A stretch of DNA of 64,000 nt from Mya arenaria (lineage: Eukaryota > Mollusca > Bivalvia > Myida > Myidae). Location: positions 31,112,262 through 31,176,261 of the forward strand of contig NC_069138.1 of assembly GCF_026914265.1 (NCBI RefSeq), given 5' to 3'. A program made the position numbers and the translations under genes. The notes under the pieces were generated by a model. It did not search any database. It saw only the letters and a program-made list of their open reading frames with translations, and was not told where the DNA came from. Shown here piece by piece: positions 1-9,841 of this stretch. The first letter of the stretch is position 1, and each line of letters begins with the position of its first letter.

Positions 1-445
1 ATTGACGTACTCCAAACGGAGCAAATAGACACGTGGTGTTCGGAGCAGACTCCGTTCCATATGAATCAGGACTTTATCGTGCACCGGAGCACCGGAGCTT
101 TTGTTAAATAAAGTTACCCGGATGAACTCTCATATATAAACGAACGTTTCATGTTCTTACATCAGATTTGATTTGGATTTTAGACCAGAGATTTAGACTT
201 CAGACTTCAACATTGGACTTTACTTTGGGACTTTAAAACATATTTCTAAACCAGCTCTTATTAGAATTTCAATAAGTAAAACGGTATTATAAAATTGTTA
301 ACGAAGAATAAAATGTTTAGATTATTTTACTGTGTTGCTGAAATTAATTTATCCAAGAAACAATATTACAGTGTGTCGAACAGACGGCATTCAATCTAAA
401 AACGCTCTCCCACTTTAAAATAGACAAACAATTATGTTCGCCACA
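1..445 (+). repeat. 5' LTR, partial
   Basis: Matches 8071-8515 with two substitutions and no indels. It ends in CCACA at 441-445, just before the primer-binding site. The inferred full LTR starts about 110 bp further left, outside the window (see the 3' LTR). It carries a TATA-like box near 132-139 and AATAAA-type signals near 107-112 and 305-310. Confidence 0.92.
131..140 (+). promoter_or_regulatory. TATA-like box in the 5' LTR
   Basis: CATATATAAA lies within the LTR. The same place in the 3' LTR reads CATATAAAAA (8201-8210), so one of the two LTR differences falls in this box. Role as the retrotransposon promoter is inferred from position only. Confidence 0.45.
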
Positions 446-709
446 TTTGTTTGGTGCCGGAACCCGGGACTTCCCAGGGAATATTAAGAACTTTCCGTGT
501 CGTGAATAGTGTGAAACACCACAACATAGGAACTAACAAAACCGACGGATACGGATTTGTCGTTCGTGAAAACAGCGTAGCGGCTACATCTGTGAAGTCA
601 CGTGTCTTGAGCGGCTACAAACTTGCCTCTCAGGAAACACGCCTACAGTCTCTAAAAAGGAGATTGGCGTTAGTTGTTGCAGAATTGAGCAGCAGTACAA
701 CACTGAACA
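446..709 (+). other. BEL/Pao leader between LTR and gag
   Basis: Non-coding leader containing the primer-binding site. A reading frame is open from 451 to 765 but its translation has no recognisable domain and overlaps the likely gag start, so it is treated as chance. Confidence 0.55.
452..469 (+). promoter_or_regulatory. Primer-binding site, probably for tRNA-Phe
   Basis: TGGTGCCGGAACCCGGGA starts six bases after the 5' LTR end. It begins with TGG, the complement of a tRNA CCA end. From remembered animal tRNA-Phe sequence it would match the last 18 bases with one mismatch. The exact tRNA needs a comparison with this species' own tRNA genes. Confidence 0.7.
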
Positions 710-859
710 ATGTCGTCCAAAACGTACATAAAGGCTGTACGGACGAGGTTCAGGAACAGCCTTAAGAAGGAAATTCAGAAAGGCATGGAATTATCAAGAA
801 AAGATATAGAGGAAATCGATTTAAACGAAGAAATAACGAACACAAAAAAAGTGTATTAA
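710..859 (+). pseudogene. gag N-terminal fragment ending at a frame break
   Basis: The ATG at 710 opens a 49-codon basic peptide (it begins MSSKTYIKAV) that resembles the usual gag start of BEL elements. It reaches a stop at 857-859, right after an A7 run at 844-850. The main gag-pol frame begins at the ATG at 861 in another phase. The likely history is one open frame interrupted by an indel in the A run, or a sequencing error there. Alternatively this is a short upstream ORF. Confidence 0.6.
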
Positions 860-860
860 A

Positions 861-3800
861 ATGCTAAAAGCATATCGCGAAAAGTTAGAATGCCAATGTG
901 AAAAATATGTTGGAGTATTAGAAGACTCTGAAGGAGAAACAGTAGAACAAATATTGAACGAGGACTATACTATCTGTGATAAAGCAACTGAATGTTCTAT
1001 GGTATTGGAGAATTATCTGGATGAAATGGAATTTGCAAGGAAACGTGGTTCCAAGGAAACGGCGACCCGTGAAGAACAGGTTAGTACCATTACACATCAA
1101 ATGCAATCTTTTATGATCGAACAGAGTACACATCAGCAAGAATTTGTAGAACGGCAAAGTCAACAGCAAATAGAGTTCTTAGAAAAACAAGTTCGAGAAC
1201 AACACGAGGTTTTAGACAAACTTTCTAAATCAAAGTCGCCATCAATGTCAGTTAAATTGCCAAAATTGGAACTTAAGTGTTTCATTGTTGATAAATTAAA
1301 GTGGTCAGAATTCTGGGATGCCTTTGAGTGTACGGTTCACATAAATGAGAAACTGTCAGACGTTGAAAAATTCAGTTATCTCCAGACAAAGATAGTCGGT
1401 GAAGCAAAAGCAGCAATATCCGGATTGTCTCTCTGTAACAAAAATTACCGAATTGCCGTAAACCTGTTGCAAGAGAGATTCGGAAAGAAACAAGAAATCA
1501 TAGATATTCATTATCACAAGCTGATGAATATTGTTCCGCCCTACTGCAAGACCGAGAGTTTGCGACTCTTTCTTGACACAGTTGAAAAACATATGCGGAG
1601 CCTAGAAGTATTAGGTGAAAACATTGATCAAAACATGTTTGTTTCAATGGTTAAATCGAAAATTCCAAAGGACGTACTCTTGCACCTGGAGGTACAGAAA
1701 GGCTCAGGAAACGAATGGAGCGCTAAAACACTCCGACAGCGATTACGAGATTACATAATTGCTCGTGAACACGCTGAACAAAGCAACCAACAAGAGCCTG
1801 CAAACAAAATGAAACAGAAAATTGACTTTCAAAGTGGCAACAATTTTGAAATTAAAAGCGCAAGGCCAACGAAAATGTTTGGTCAGAAGCCAGTCTCCGC
1901 TGGAAAGCACATCTCGGCGGAGTCCCTAATCTCTGTAGACAGCAAAAACAGTGTTTATGCAAACAAGTGCAGATACTGTACGAACTCTCATTGGAGTGAT
2001 GAATGTACGAAATACAAAACGATTCCAGAAAGAAAACGCTTGCTGAAAGGTGCATGCTACAAGTGTCTGAAAGTTGGACACAAAACTGATAAGTGTAAGG
2101 CTAGAAAACTGTGTGTACATTGTGGTGAAAAGGATGTTCATCACAGAAGTCTTTGTCCCGCCAAATTTAGTGTACACATTCCCACAAGACGAGCAGAAAG
2201 TGCGAACGTTTCAGAAGAACTTGTGTCTGAAAATAATGATGTACATCACGAAAATGTTCTCGTGTCATCTGGTGAGGTTGTCCTCATGCAGACTGCAAGA
2301 ACAGAGGCAAAATGTCCTACAAGTAAAAACAGCCGCCAGATTAGACTCCTTCTAGATTCGGGGTCACAAAGGACATATGTGACGGAGCGCCTGGCGGAGC
2401 AGCTTGACCTCGTTAGAGGAGAAATGCAAGAAATAAAACTAGTCACGTTTGGTAGTAATAAAGCAAAAGTGATCAAAACGCCGACTACCAAATTGAGTCT
2501 GAAGCTGACCAATGGGAAATATCTGAGCATAACTGCTAATATTGTGCCTGACATCACAGGGACAATAGAAAGGAAAGCTGTACATCTGTCTCACTCTGAG
2601 AACATACAGCACATCCTGAGCAGTGTTGACCTGGCGGACACCATTCCTACCACAAATGAATACTCTACCATAAACTTGTTGGTGGGAAACGACTACTACC
2701 TTGACGTTGTCCTGCCACAGAGGATAGAGATACAGCCTGGTTTGTACCTTCTAAGTTCCAAATTTGGTTGGTTACTTACCGGTCGTATCAATGAACCCTG
2801 TGAAGAGGAAGCTGAAAAGAATGACATTGGAATGCTCATACTTACCTATGGGACCGATGCTTATAGAATAACAAACTCAAATGTGTTCTCTTCAGTGGAT
2901 AGTGATGTTCCAAAGAAGCCCGATCTCGAGGATTTCTGGGCAATTGAATCTATCGGGATACTTGACGACCCTAGACAAAATGATGACGAAACTGCCATGG
3001 CCAAATTCAAAGAGACTATACAGTTCAAAGACAGTCGTTATCAAGTTACCTGGCCATGGAAGGAAGAAAATCCCGATCTCCCTGTCAATCGCGGATTAGC
3101 TCTTGGTAGGCTAAAATCTACAGCATCGAGAATGCAAGGGAGACCAGAGCTACTGAAACAGTACGACTCCGTTATACAGGATCAGCTATCAAAAGGAGTT
3201 ATTGAAAAGGTGAGTGGAAATAGTACCAACACTGTCAAACACTATCTTCCACACAATGCAGTAGTAACTCCTCAGAAGTCGACAACAAAATTGAGATTGG
3301 TAAATGATGCCTCCGCCAAGACGTGTGACAAAAATAAAAGCCTCAACGAATGCCTCTACAGGGGTCCAGTTATGTTGCATGACCTCTGCGGCATACTTAT
3401 GAGATTCCGCACTCACAATATTGCTATTGTGGCGGATATTGAGAAAGCTTTCCTTCAAGTAGGACTTCAGCCAGATCAGCGAGATGCAACTAGATTCATT
3501 TGGCTAAAAGACTGTGAGAATCCCAGCACAGGAGGTGACAACTTGCAAGAATACCGTTTTTGTCGTGTTCCGTTTGGGATTATTTCAAGCCCTTTCATTC
3601 TTGGAGCTACAATAGAGTGTCACTTAGACAAATATGACAATGACATCGCAAACAAGCTTAAGAATGACATATACGTTGACAATGTCATAACAGGCACACA
3701 TACAGAAAGTGAAGGGGTCGAGCTTTATACATCATCAAAAGCCATGTTCCATGACGCTGCCATGAATCTTCGAGAATGGTCAACAAATAGTAATTTTGTC

Positions 3801-4910
3801 AACAGTGTGATTCCCGATACAGACAAGGCCAAGTCTGAGTGTATCAAGGTTCTTGGCCACACGTGGAACACTAAAAATGACACTCTGACACTAAAAGAAT
3901 CTCCAGTGTTAAATGACACTGCGAATCCAACCAAACGGAAGGTACTGAGACAGCTAGCGTCCGTTTACGATCCGCTGGGATTTTTCACCCCAGTGCTTTT
4001 GAGGGGGAAGGTGCTCATGCAAAGTCTTTGGAGCAAACATCTAGACTGGGACGACAACTTACCATCAGATGACGTCATACTTTGGGATACAATAAGACAG
4101 GAGTTGGCCAAAATTCCAAACGTTGCCATACCAAGGTGCATCGCTCAGGTTGGTTGTGAAAAATCGTCATACAAGCTATTTTGTTTCTGCGACGCATCAG
4201 CAAAGGCATATGCAGTTGCTATATACCTGCATCAAACAGGTGTCAATGAGTCAAGGTGTGACCTTATCTTCGCAAAGTCTCGACTTGCACCGACAAAACA
4301 GATGTCGATTCCCAGATTGGAGCTCATGGCGGTTGTAATTGGGGTCAGATGTATCAAGTTTGTGAAGGACAATTTGAATTTGCCAGTTGATCATATTCAT
4401 CTTTGGACTGACTCCCAGTGCGTTCTTCACTGGATCACTTCAGAAAACGTGTCTTCTGTGTTCGTAGCAAACCGAGTGAAAGAAATCAAACGGCAGTCGT
4501 CAATCAGCTTTCATCACATACCTTCATCTGAAAACCCTGCAGATATCGCCACAAGAGGCGCATCTGTACATCAGTTGAAGGAGCTGACACTGTGGTGGCA
4601 TGGACCAGAGTGGCTGACACAACAAGGTTATAACTGGCAGATAGAGCCGAGCTCTGAGAAAGACCTCGACGAAGACTTGATCAGAAAGTCTGAAGAAGAC
4701 AAAAAGTTGCATAAAAAACAATCAGCTGAACATGTTCTTGAAGGAGCAGAAAATTCAGATAAGAAGCTCAAAGGAGCATCTCCTGACGGAGCATATACAC
4801 AAACGGAGTTACCCCCCTTTGAAATCGAAAGTGAAAAGTACTCGTCAGCTACAAAGTTAGTTCGAGTTACTGCTTTTGCACTTCGATTTATCAGCAAACA
4901 AGTCAACTGA
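861..4910 (+). CDS. BEL/Pao gag-protease-RT-RNase H polyprotein
   Basis: 1349 codons. Residues 40-125 are glutamine-rich and probably coiled coil. A DUF1759-like gag region follows from about residue 134 (PKLELKCF). Zinc-knuckle cysteines lie at 370-433, including CYKC at 399-402 and a CVHC motif at 418. The aspartic protease has DSGS at 499-502. The RT has VADIEKAF with catalytic Asp859 and a YVDN box at 938-941, in which the second Asp of the usual YVDD is Asn. A Pao/A17-type connection (LASVYDPLGF) leads into RNase H with Asp1111, Glu1154 and Asp1184. The frame ends at 4910, after a conserved region that normally continues into integrase. The integrase continues in the next frame, so a break lies near 4885-4905. 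Confidence 0.9.
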   Translation: MLKAYREKLECQCEKYVGVLEDSEGETVEQILNEDYTICDKATECSMVLENYLDEMEFARKRGSKETATREEQVSTITHQMQSFMIEQSTHQQEFVERQSQQQIEFLEKQVREQHEVLDKLSKSKSPSMSVKLPKLELKCFIVDKLKWSEFWDAFECTVHINEKLSDVEKFSYLQTKIVGEAKAAISGLSLCNKNYRIAVNLLQERFGKKQEIIDIHYHKLMNIVPPYCKTESLRLFLDTVEKHMRSLEVLGENIDQNMFVSMVKSKIPKDVLLHLEVQKGSGNEWSAKTLRQRLRDYIIAREHAEQSNQQEPANKMKQKIDFQSGNNFEIKSARPTKMFGQKPVSAGKHISAESLISVDSKNSVYANKCRYCTNSHWSDECTKYKTIPERKRLLKGACYKCLKVGHKTDKCKARKLCVHCGEKDVHHRSLCPAKFSVHIPTRRAESANVSEELVSENNDVHHENVLVSSGEVVLMQTARTEAKCPTSKNSRQIRLLLDSGSQRTYVTERLAEQLDLVRGEMQEIKLVTFGSNKAKVIKTPTTKLSLKLTNGKYLSITANIVPDITGTIERKAVHLSHSENIQHILSSVDLADTIPTTNEYSTINLLVGNDYYLDVVLPQRIEIQPGLYLLSSKFGWLLTGRINEPCEEEAEKNDIGMLILTYGTDAYRITNSNVFSSVDSDVPKKPDLEDFWAIESIGILDDPRQNDDETAMAKFKETIQFKDSRYQVTWPWKEENPDLPVNRGLALGRLKSTASRMQGRPELLKQYDSVIQDQLSKGVIEKVSGNSTNTVKHYLPHNAVVTPQKSTTKLRLVNDASAKTCDKNKSLNECLYRGPVMLHDLCGILMRFRTHNIAIVADIEKAFLQVGLQPDQRDATRFIWLKDCENPSTGGDNLQEYRFCRVPFGIISSPFILGATIECHLDKYDNDIANKLKNDIYVDNVITGTHTESEGVELYTSSKAMFHDAAMNLREWSTNSNFVNSVIPDTDKAKSECIKVLGHTWNTKNDTLTLKESPVLNDTANPTKRKVLRQLASVYDPLGFFTPVLLRGKVLMQSLWSKHLDWDDNLPSDDVILWDTIRQELAKIPNVAIPRCIAQVGCEKSSYKLFCFCDASAKAYAVAIYLHQTGVNESRCDLIFAKSRLAPTKQMSIPRLELMAVVIGVRCIKFVKDNLNLPVDHIHLWTDSQCVLHWITSENVSSVFVANRVKEIKRQSSISFHHIPSSENPADIATRGASVHQLKELTLWWHGPEWLTQQGYNWQIEPSSEKDLDEDLIRKSEEDKKLHKKQSAEHVLEGAENSDKKLKGASPDGAYTQTELPPFEIESEKYSSATKLVRVTAFALRFISKQVN

Positions 4911-6141
4911 ACGTGGGGTGTTAACAAAACAGGAACTGGACCGCGCCGAACACCTGTGGATTACATATGTTCAGCAAAAGTGCTTCAGAGACACTTTTGT
5001 AGCAATCTCTGAACAGAAACCAAACAACTTGCAGAGACAATTGGGTCTATATGTAGATCCAAATGGATTACTCAGGTGTAGGGGACGGTTAGAATATGCC
5101 AATCTAAGTGAAGCTGCCAGGTACCCTATTCTTTTGCCAAAGGGTGAACGACTCACACACATGATGATAGACAAAATGCACAAAGAAACTTTGCATAGTG
5201 GAGTATCACAAACCTTAAGCAGGGTTCGCTTTAGATTTTGGATACCTAGCGGACGCACTACCATAAAGGGCGTTATACGACGGTGTCTTGTGTGCAGGCG
5301 CAACGAGGGCGGAGCTTACAAAATGCCACCGATGGCTCCGCTGCCAATGTCACGAGTGACCGAGTCATCTCCTTTTTCAAAGGTTGGCTTAGACTATCTG
5401 GGTCCGCTATATATAAAAGGAGCAGACGGAACAAGCAAAGTCTGGATATGTTTGTTCACATGTCTTGTTACTCGAGCGATTCACTTAGAACTTGTGCAGA
5501 ACATGTCCACAGAACAATTTTTGATGTGTCTGCGTCGATTTATTGCCTCTAGGGGAAAACCGGAAGTAGTTTTTAGTGACAATGCACTCCAGTTTAAGCT
5601 GGCCAGTGAGACCGTGGACATCATATGGAAAAATATCTTGAAAACTGAAGACGTACAAGACTATGCCTCACAAAACGGTATACATTGGATATTTAACATA
5701 GAGCTAGCACCATGGATGGGTGGCTTTTATGAAAGGCTTGTGGGCCTTGTCAAACGGTCACTGAGAAAAACCATCGGCCGAAATCTTCTCACAGAAATGC
5801 AAATGCAAACATTGATCAAAGAAATCGAGTCAGTTATAAACACAAGGCCACTCACGTACGTTGGCGACGACGTCAATTCAATGATTACGTTAACGCCATC
5901 GAGTTTTTTGACGTTGAATCCAAAAATTGGAATACCAAGTGTAGATGTTGACAGTGACACGGATTATACACCGTATGAAAGCTCTGCGCAAAAGCTCCTC
6001 CAAATATGGAAAAAAAAGGGCAAAAGCTCCTTAATTCATTTTGGAAGATGTGGAGAGAAGAATATCTGCTTAGCCTCCGGGAACGAACTCAAACAAAGCT
6101 CAAATCTCATAGAATACAGTCACACTTCTTACCAAGGGTAG
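4876..6141 (+). pseudogene. BEL/Pao integrase, frame-separated from RT
   Basis: This frame overlaps the end of the RT-RNase H frame and does not begin with ATG, so it is the continuation of the same polyprotein rather than a gene of its own. It holds an HHCC zinc-binding domain (HSGVSQTL ... CLVC) and a DDE core with Asp173 (GLDYLGP), Asp235 (SDNALQF) and Glu286 (GFYERLVG), numbered from 4876. The recognisable homology stops near 6005 at an A7 run (6010-6016). After that the frame continues to 6141 with unrelated residues, while the true C-terminal domain runs in the next frame. All three integrase catalytic residues are present. Confidence 0.88.
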
Positions 6142-6437
6142 GTGACGCAGTTCTTATAAAGGACGATGTTCCCCGAGGATGTTGGAAATTTGGAAAGATT
6201 AAGGATCTTATCAAGAGCTGTGATGGTCAAACCAGGTCTGCTAAAGTACAGACTCACACAGGGCGTGTCATAGGTCGACCCCTTAACTTACTATACCCAA
6301 TAGAAGTATCGGGGAACGTCGACGCTAGACACGACTCATACACGCCAGAGTCATCGGACCGGTGTTCGAGACCCAAACGACCAGCCGCCGAACAAGCGAA
6401 AGTAAAACTGAGTGAATACTTCAATAAAGACAATTAA
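6006..6437 (+). pseudogene. BEL/Pao integrase C-terminal (DUF5641-like) segment
   Basis: The frame from 6006 contains SFWKMWREEYLLSLRER and PRVGDAVLIKDD ... RGCWKFGKI, the hallmark of the small C-terminal domain that follows the integrase core in BEL/Pao elements. It ends at 6437 with a lysine-rich tail. It lies out of phase with the integrase core, and the phase change falls at the A7 run at 6010-6016. The ATG at 6006 is probably not used as a start. Confidence 0.85.
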
Positions 6438-6881
6438 TAAAGGTGATCTTTGAATGAGTAACTTTATATGCCAGTGTAGATAGTCAATATACACGTTTAT
6501 TTGATTCCCAATAAAGCAATTACAACCATCCTTTAAATGCATACATGTATATACAAGCTCTTGTAAAGGGTACATGTTGCAAAGAAATGAACGGATACGT
6601 TTTATACATGTATATGTACATACCAGATCAGCTCCGCTTACGATATTTATGTATAAAGGCTGAGCGGAGCCGGTTGAATTAATCCCCCCGGGCTATTTAC
6701 CTAAGGTTCTATTGTTATCGCTGGCGGAGACCTAGGCTCAACAATAGCTGGCGGAGCCAGCGGAAGTGATTTTGCCCGTGCACGATGAGCACATGGTTCG
6801 AACTGATCATTTTCGCTCTAGTCTTCGACAACTTCAGACGTAGTTCACCTCTTCAAACGTTATCAGATTCAAAACCCAGCC
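6438..6881 (+). other. Spacer between pol and the zinc-finger ORF
   Basis: No coding potential seen. From 6630 to 6770 the motif GCGGAG occurs repeatedly, including two copies of GCTGGCGGAG at 6720-6729 and 6751-6760 preceded by complementary-looking ATTGTTATC/CAACAATAG segments. Related CGGAGC and GGCGGAG motifs occur in and just before the LTR. A splice acceptor or RNA structure for expressing the downstream ORF could be here; that is a guess. Confidence 0.4.
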
Positions 6882-7913
6882 ATGCCGTTCATGTGTGAGA
6901 CATGTGGTCGCATATACGCGAATAAGCGTAACTTATGCCGCCATGTAAAAGAGAAGCATGATAATGGATTGTTGCATTTCAAGTGTGTGATGCCAAACTG
7001 TCAGTCAAAGTTTATACGCAGAGGGTACCTGAAAAAGCACCTTACACTAATCCACAAAATGGACAAAACTACAGCCCAGCAGTCTGCGTCGAATGTCGTC
7101 CTCCAGCCAAACAAACCTGCGCGGAAGCCATTGACAGAAACATATCAGTACGAAGCCATATCTGAAGACAATGATGGTGATTTTGACAATTGGTTGGATA
7201 CTGTAATATCTAATCCAAGTGGTGCAACACAGGAGACGGACATTAAGCCAGGTGTTGGATCTGAGGAAGCGGTTATTGACGACGAAATGTCAATCAATAG
7301 GATATATGATGAGGCCGGATGTGAGCTACAACGGATTCGTGAGACAGACACTGGAATCAGCGGAAACGCCGACGTAACGGACACTTACGATTCAGACGTC
7401 ACCGTTACTGATGACGTTATTACCTTAAACGCCGTCGAATGTGATGAAGTTACAGCTGGTTCCGACGCTATGGGTACAGATACATCAGTGGACAGTATTA
7501 CAAAAGACGTCACCGACGCTGACAGTCACGTCAGCAACGTCGACGACGTTTATTCAGCGCACAGCGACGGCGACGAAATTCCTCCGTCCACAAGCAACGA
7601 TGATGCCAGCGTCGCTTCCGTGTTCAACGCCACCGACGACGACGCTTCCGTGTTCAACGCCACCGACGACGACGCTTCCGTGTTCAACGCCCCCAACGAC
7701 AATATAGACGATAATATTACCGAAGAGCATGAATATATAAACGTTACATTAAGAACAACCACCAGATACGTCAACGGAGTATATGATAGTGTGGACAGAG
7801 TTGTCTCCCTGGGGTATTCAGACAATTTTAATCCAGATTCAGTTAACCCGTTGACAGTCTTTAGACGTGTTCAGGAAGAGTTTATGAATTACGTTTCACA
7901 GCATAATCAGTGA
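6882..7913 (+). CDS. C2H2 zinc-finger protein encoded by the retrotransposon
   Basis: 343 codons, intact. Two C2H2 fingers sit at the N-terminus: Cys5, Cys8, His21, His26 and Cys35, Cys40, His53, His58. The rest is a long, highly acidic Asp/Thr/Val/Ser-rich region (about residues 95-285) with a 10-residue repeat in three copies (DASVFNATDD type), then a non-repetitive C-terminus of about 55 residues. It lies downstream of pol and 47 bp before the inferred 3' LTR, where other retroelements carry env or accessory genes. No signal peptide or membrane segment is evident, so it is not an envelope. The architecture (DNA-binding fingers plus acidic tail) resembles a transcription factor or chromatin-targeting protein. 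It is the only long ORF of the element without a frame break. Confidence 0.85.
   Translation: MPFMCETCGRIYANKRNLCRHVKEKHDNGLLHFKCVMPNCQSKFIRRGYLKKHLTLIHKMDKTTAQQSASNVVLQPNKPARKPLTETYQYEAISEDNDGDFDNWLDTVISNPSGATQETDIKPGVGSEEAVIDDEMSINRIYDEAGCELQRIRETDTGISGNADVTDTYDSDVTVTDDVITLNAVECDEVTAGSDAMGTDTSVDSITKDVTDADSHVSNVDDVYSAHSDGDEIPPSTSNDDASVASVFNATDDDASVFNATDDDASVFNAPNDNIDDNITEEHEYINVTLRTTTRYVNGVYDSVDRVVSLGYSDNFNPDSVNPLTVFRRVQEEFMNYVSQHNQ
7613..7702 (+). repeat. 30 bp coding repeat, three copies, in the zinc-finger ORF
   Basis: GCTTCCGTGTTCAACGCC starts at 7613, 7643 and 7673. The period of 30 keeps the frame and encodes ten residues per unit. The third copy diverges at its end. Confidence 0.9.
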
Positions 7914-7960
7914 ATTGGTAATTACTTAAATACAGACTCCGCCATCTCTCCGGTCGGGAG

Positions 7961-8515
7961 TGTCGTGAACGATTTAGTTTCTAATTAAATGCTTTTGTTA
8001 TGTTATGTTTATTTTGTTAAGTTTAAGTTAACTTAATTCAAGTTTAAGAATTAGCCAGATAGGCGGAGTTATTGACGTACTCCAAACGGATCAAATAGAC
8101 ACGTGGTGTTCGGAGCAGACTCCGTTCCATATGAATCAGGACTTTATCGTGCACCGGAGCACCGGAGCTTTTGTTAAATAAAGTTACCCGGATGAACTCT
8201 CATATAAAAACGAACGTTTCATGTTCTTACATCAGATTTGATTTGGATTTTAGACCAGAGATTTAGACTTCAGACTTCAACATTGGACTTTACTTTGGGA
8301 CTTTAAAACATATTTCTAAACCAGCTCTTATTAGAATTTCAATAAGTAAAACGGTATTATAAAATTGTTAACGAAGAATAAAATGTTTAGATTATTTTAC
8401 TGTGTTGCTGAAATTAATTTATCCAAGAAACAATATTACAGTGTGTCGAACAGACGGCATTCAATCTAAAAACGCTCTCCCACTTTAAAATAGACAAACA
8501 ATTATGTTCGCCACA
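7961..8515 (+). repeat. 3' LTR
   Basis: From 8071 on it matches the 5' LTR at the window start. The left end is inferred at TGTCGTGAAC (7961), directly after a purine-rich GGTCGGGAG, because LTRs usually run TG...CA and this gives TGT...ACA ends and a 555 bp LTR. The right end CCACA at 8511-8515 is fixed by comparison with the primer-binding-site side. Confidence 0.8.
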
Positions 8516-8844
8516 ACCAAGTATTCTTTTTAGTATTATTATTTAGTAAGTCCATGTAACATGGTAAACACATAATAAACTGAAAAAATATCTAAGATAT
8601 AAGTGTATTACCAGATAAAACTCACTTAATTATATCTTAAACATAAAAATTAAATAAAATGCATCTATATACGGAGTAAAATATTGTTGTTGTTGTTGTT
8701 GTTGTTGTTGTTTTTAAATTTCACAACAGGGTTTTGCTAAAGACCTCACTAAATGACGATCAAGTTGGGTGAGTAAAAATATATATCTTTCAACAGCTCT
8801 TAAGAGCTCAAAATTTGGTTCAAAATTGCAACATCAGTGTTTTC
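8516..8844. other. Flank of the BEL/Pao element with a (GTT)n microsatellite
   Basis: AT-rich DNA without a gene. A (TTG/GTT)n run of about ten units lies at 8682-8712. Faint coding similarity to the LINE on the minus strand may begin here. Confidence 0.6.
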
Positions 8845-9834
8845 CTAATACAATTATACAATGAGCATTCTAATAATACATGAAACTCGTTTTCAATGTT
8901 TGTTTTAAAAAAATGGGCAAATTCTTTGAAGTTCAGGTAAATGCTCATATCGTCGAGTTTCTATCGTTAAAGGAGCAACACCACATCTAAACTATGCCAA
9001 TGCAGATCTATGCGAGGGTGGTAGAACTATCTTTCAGTAGGATTCAGCCTCATCATTATGCATATGTAATTTGTAAGACCTTAACTTATTACTACCACGT
9101 TCACTTGAACTTTCAGGTCTATTTATTGAAACACTCCACTGAACATGTAACAGCAAACTATTAACATCAGATACAAGATTTTACGATTGAATGGCAATTT
9201 TGTGTAGTTATTTAAACCAAATTAATTTAACTTATACCGTACAATGTATGGATATTTTTGCAGTTATTGCAAGATTTGTTAAATGACCAATACAATATTC
9301 TTCTATTTATTCTGCTGTTTACTAAGCTCAGACATGTATGCCAGTGGTTACAAACAGATTTCCAATGATCAATCAGTATTGGTGACCAGCCGATTTCACC
9401 ATGTACAGCTGCATTAGGGGTATATTTACCGACACCCAAGAAAAATCTCATAGCTCGATTCTGTATTGCATTAATACAACTATAAGATTTAGTACCCCAA
9501 AAAGATGCTCCATAGCTTATTACTGGAACACCACAAGTGTTAAACAATTTGGTAAAAACGTCATATAGGAAACCATCAGCATTCTTGAATTTAGCTATGC
9601 GAAGTCCTTAAGCACGATTAGCACTTTGTGCTACTAATTTAGCAGTGATGTTATTGTCTAAGTGTTCAGACAGCATTAACACTAGGTACATGTATTGTCT
9701 AACAATATCCAAAATTTAGTGACCACACTTATAAACATAGTTTGAAATAGGTAGCGAAGGTGGTCTAAAATGCACTGTATTACTTTTACTAATGTCAACA
9801 GCCATTCCATTTGATGTACACCAATTACACTTTT
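8845..9834 (-). pseudogene. LINE RT C-terminal fragment
   Basis: On the minus strand the translation runs through the post-catalytic part of a non-LTR reverse transcriptase: WCTSNGMAVDISKSNTVHFR near 9830, then VISYGASFWGTKS, IQNRAMRFFLGVGKYTPNAA (about 9410-9525) and a C-terminal RYEHLPELQRICPF segment near 8920-8960. It has internal stops (one near 9611) and frame changes. No endonuclease or YADD box is present, so the element is 5'-truncated or cut by a rearrangement at about 9835, where a LINE of opposite orientation begins. Confidence 0.82.
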
Positions 9835-9841
9835 TCTAACA

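Larger units (their letters stand above)
1..8515 (+). mobile_element. BEL/Pao LTR retrotransposon, 5' end cut by the window edge
   Basis: Two direct repeats (1-445 and 8071-8515) flank a primer-binding site, a gag-pol region and an extra zinc-finger ORF. Domain order is gag (DUF1759-like), zinc knuckles, aspartic protease, RT, RNase H, HHCC and DDE integrase, then a DUF5641-like tail, which is the BEL/Pao order. The 445 bp of LTR visible on both sides differ at only two positions (21 and 137 of the window), so the insertion is recent compared with the LINEs beside it. The reading frame of gag-pol changes three times (near 844-859, 4885-4905 and 6005-6016), so this copy is unlikely to make a full polyprotein unless those are assembly errors. 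The left target-site duplication lies outside the window. Confidence 0.93.

Noticed and set aside
451..765. 104-codon open frame directly after the 5' LTR
   Set aside because: It begins in the primer-binding site, has no domain, and overlaps the better gag start at 710 in another frame.
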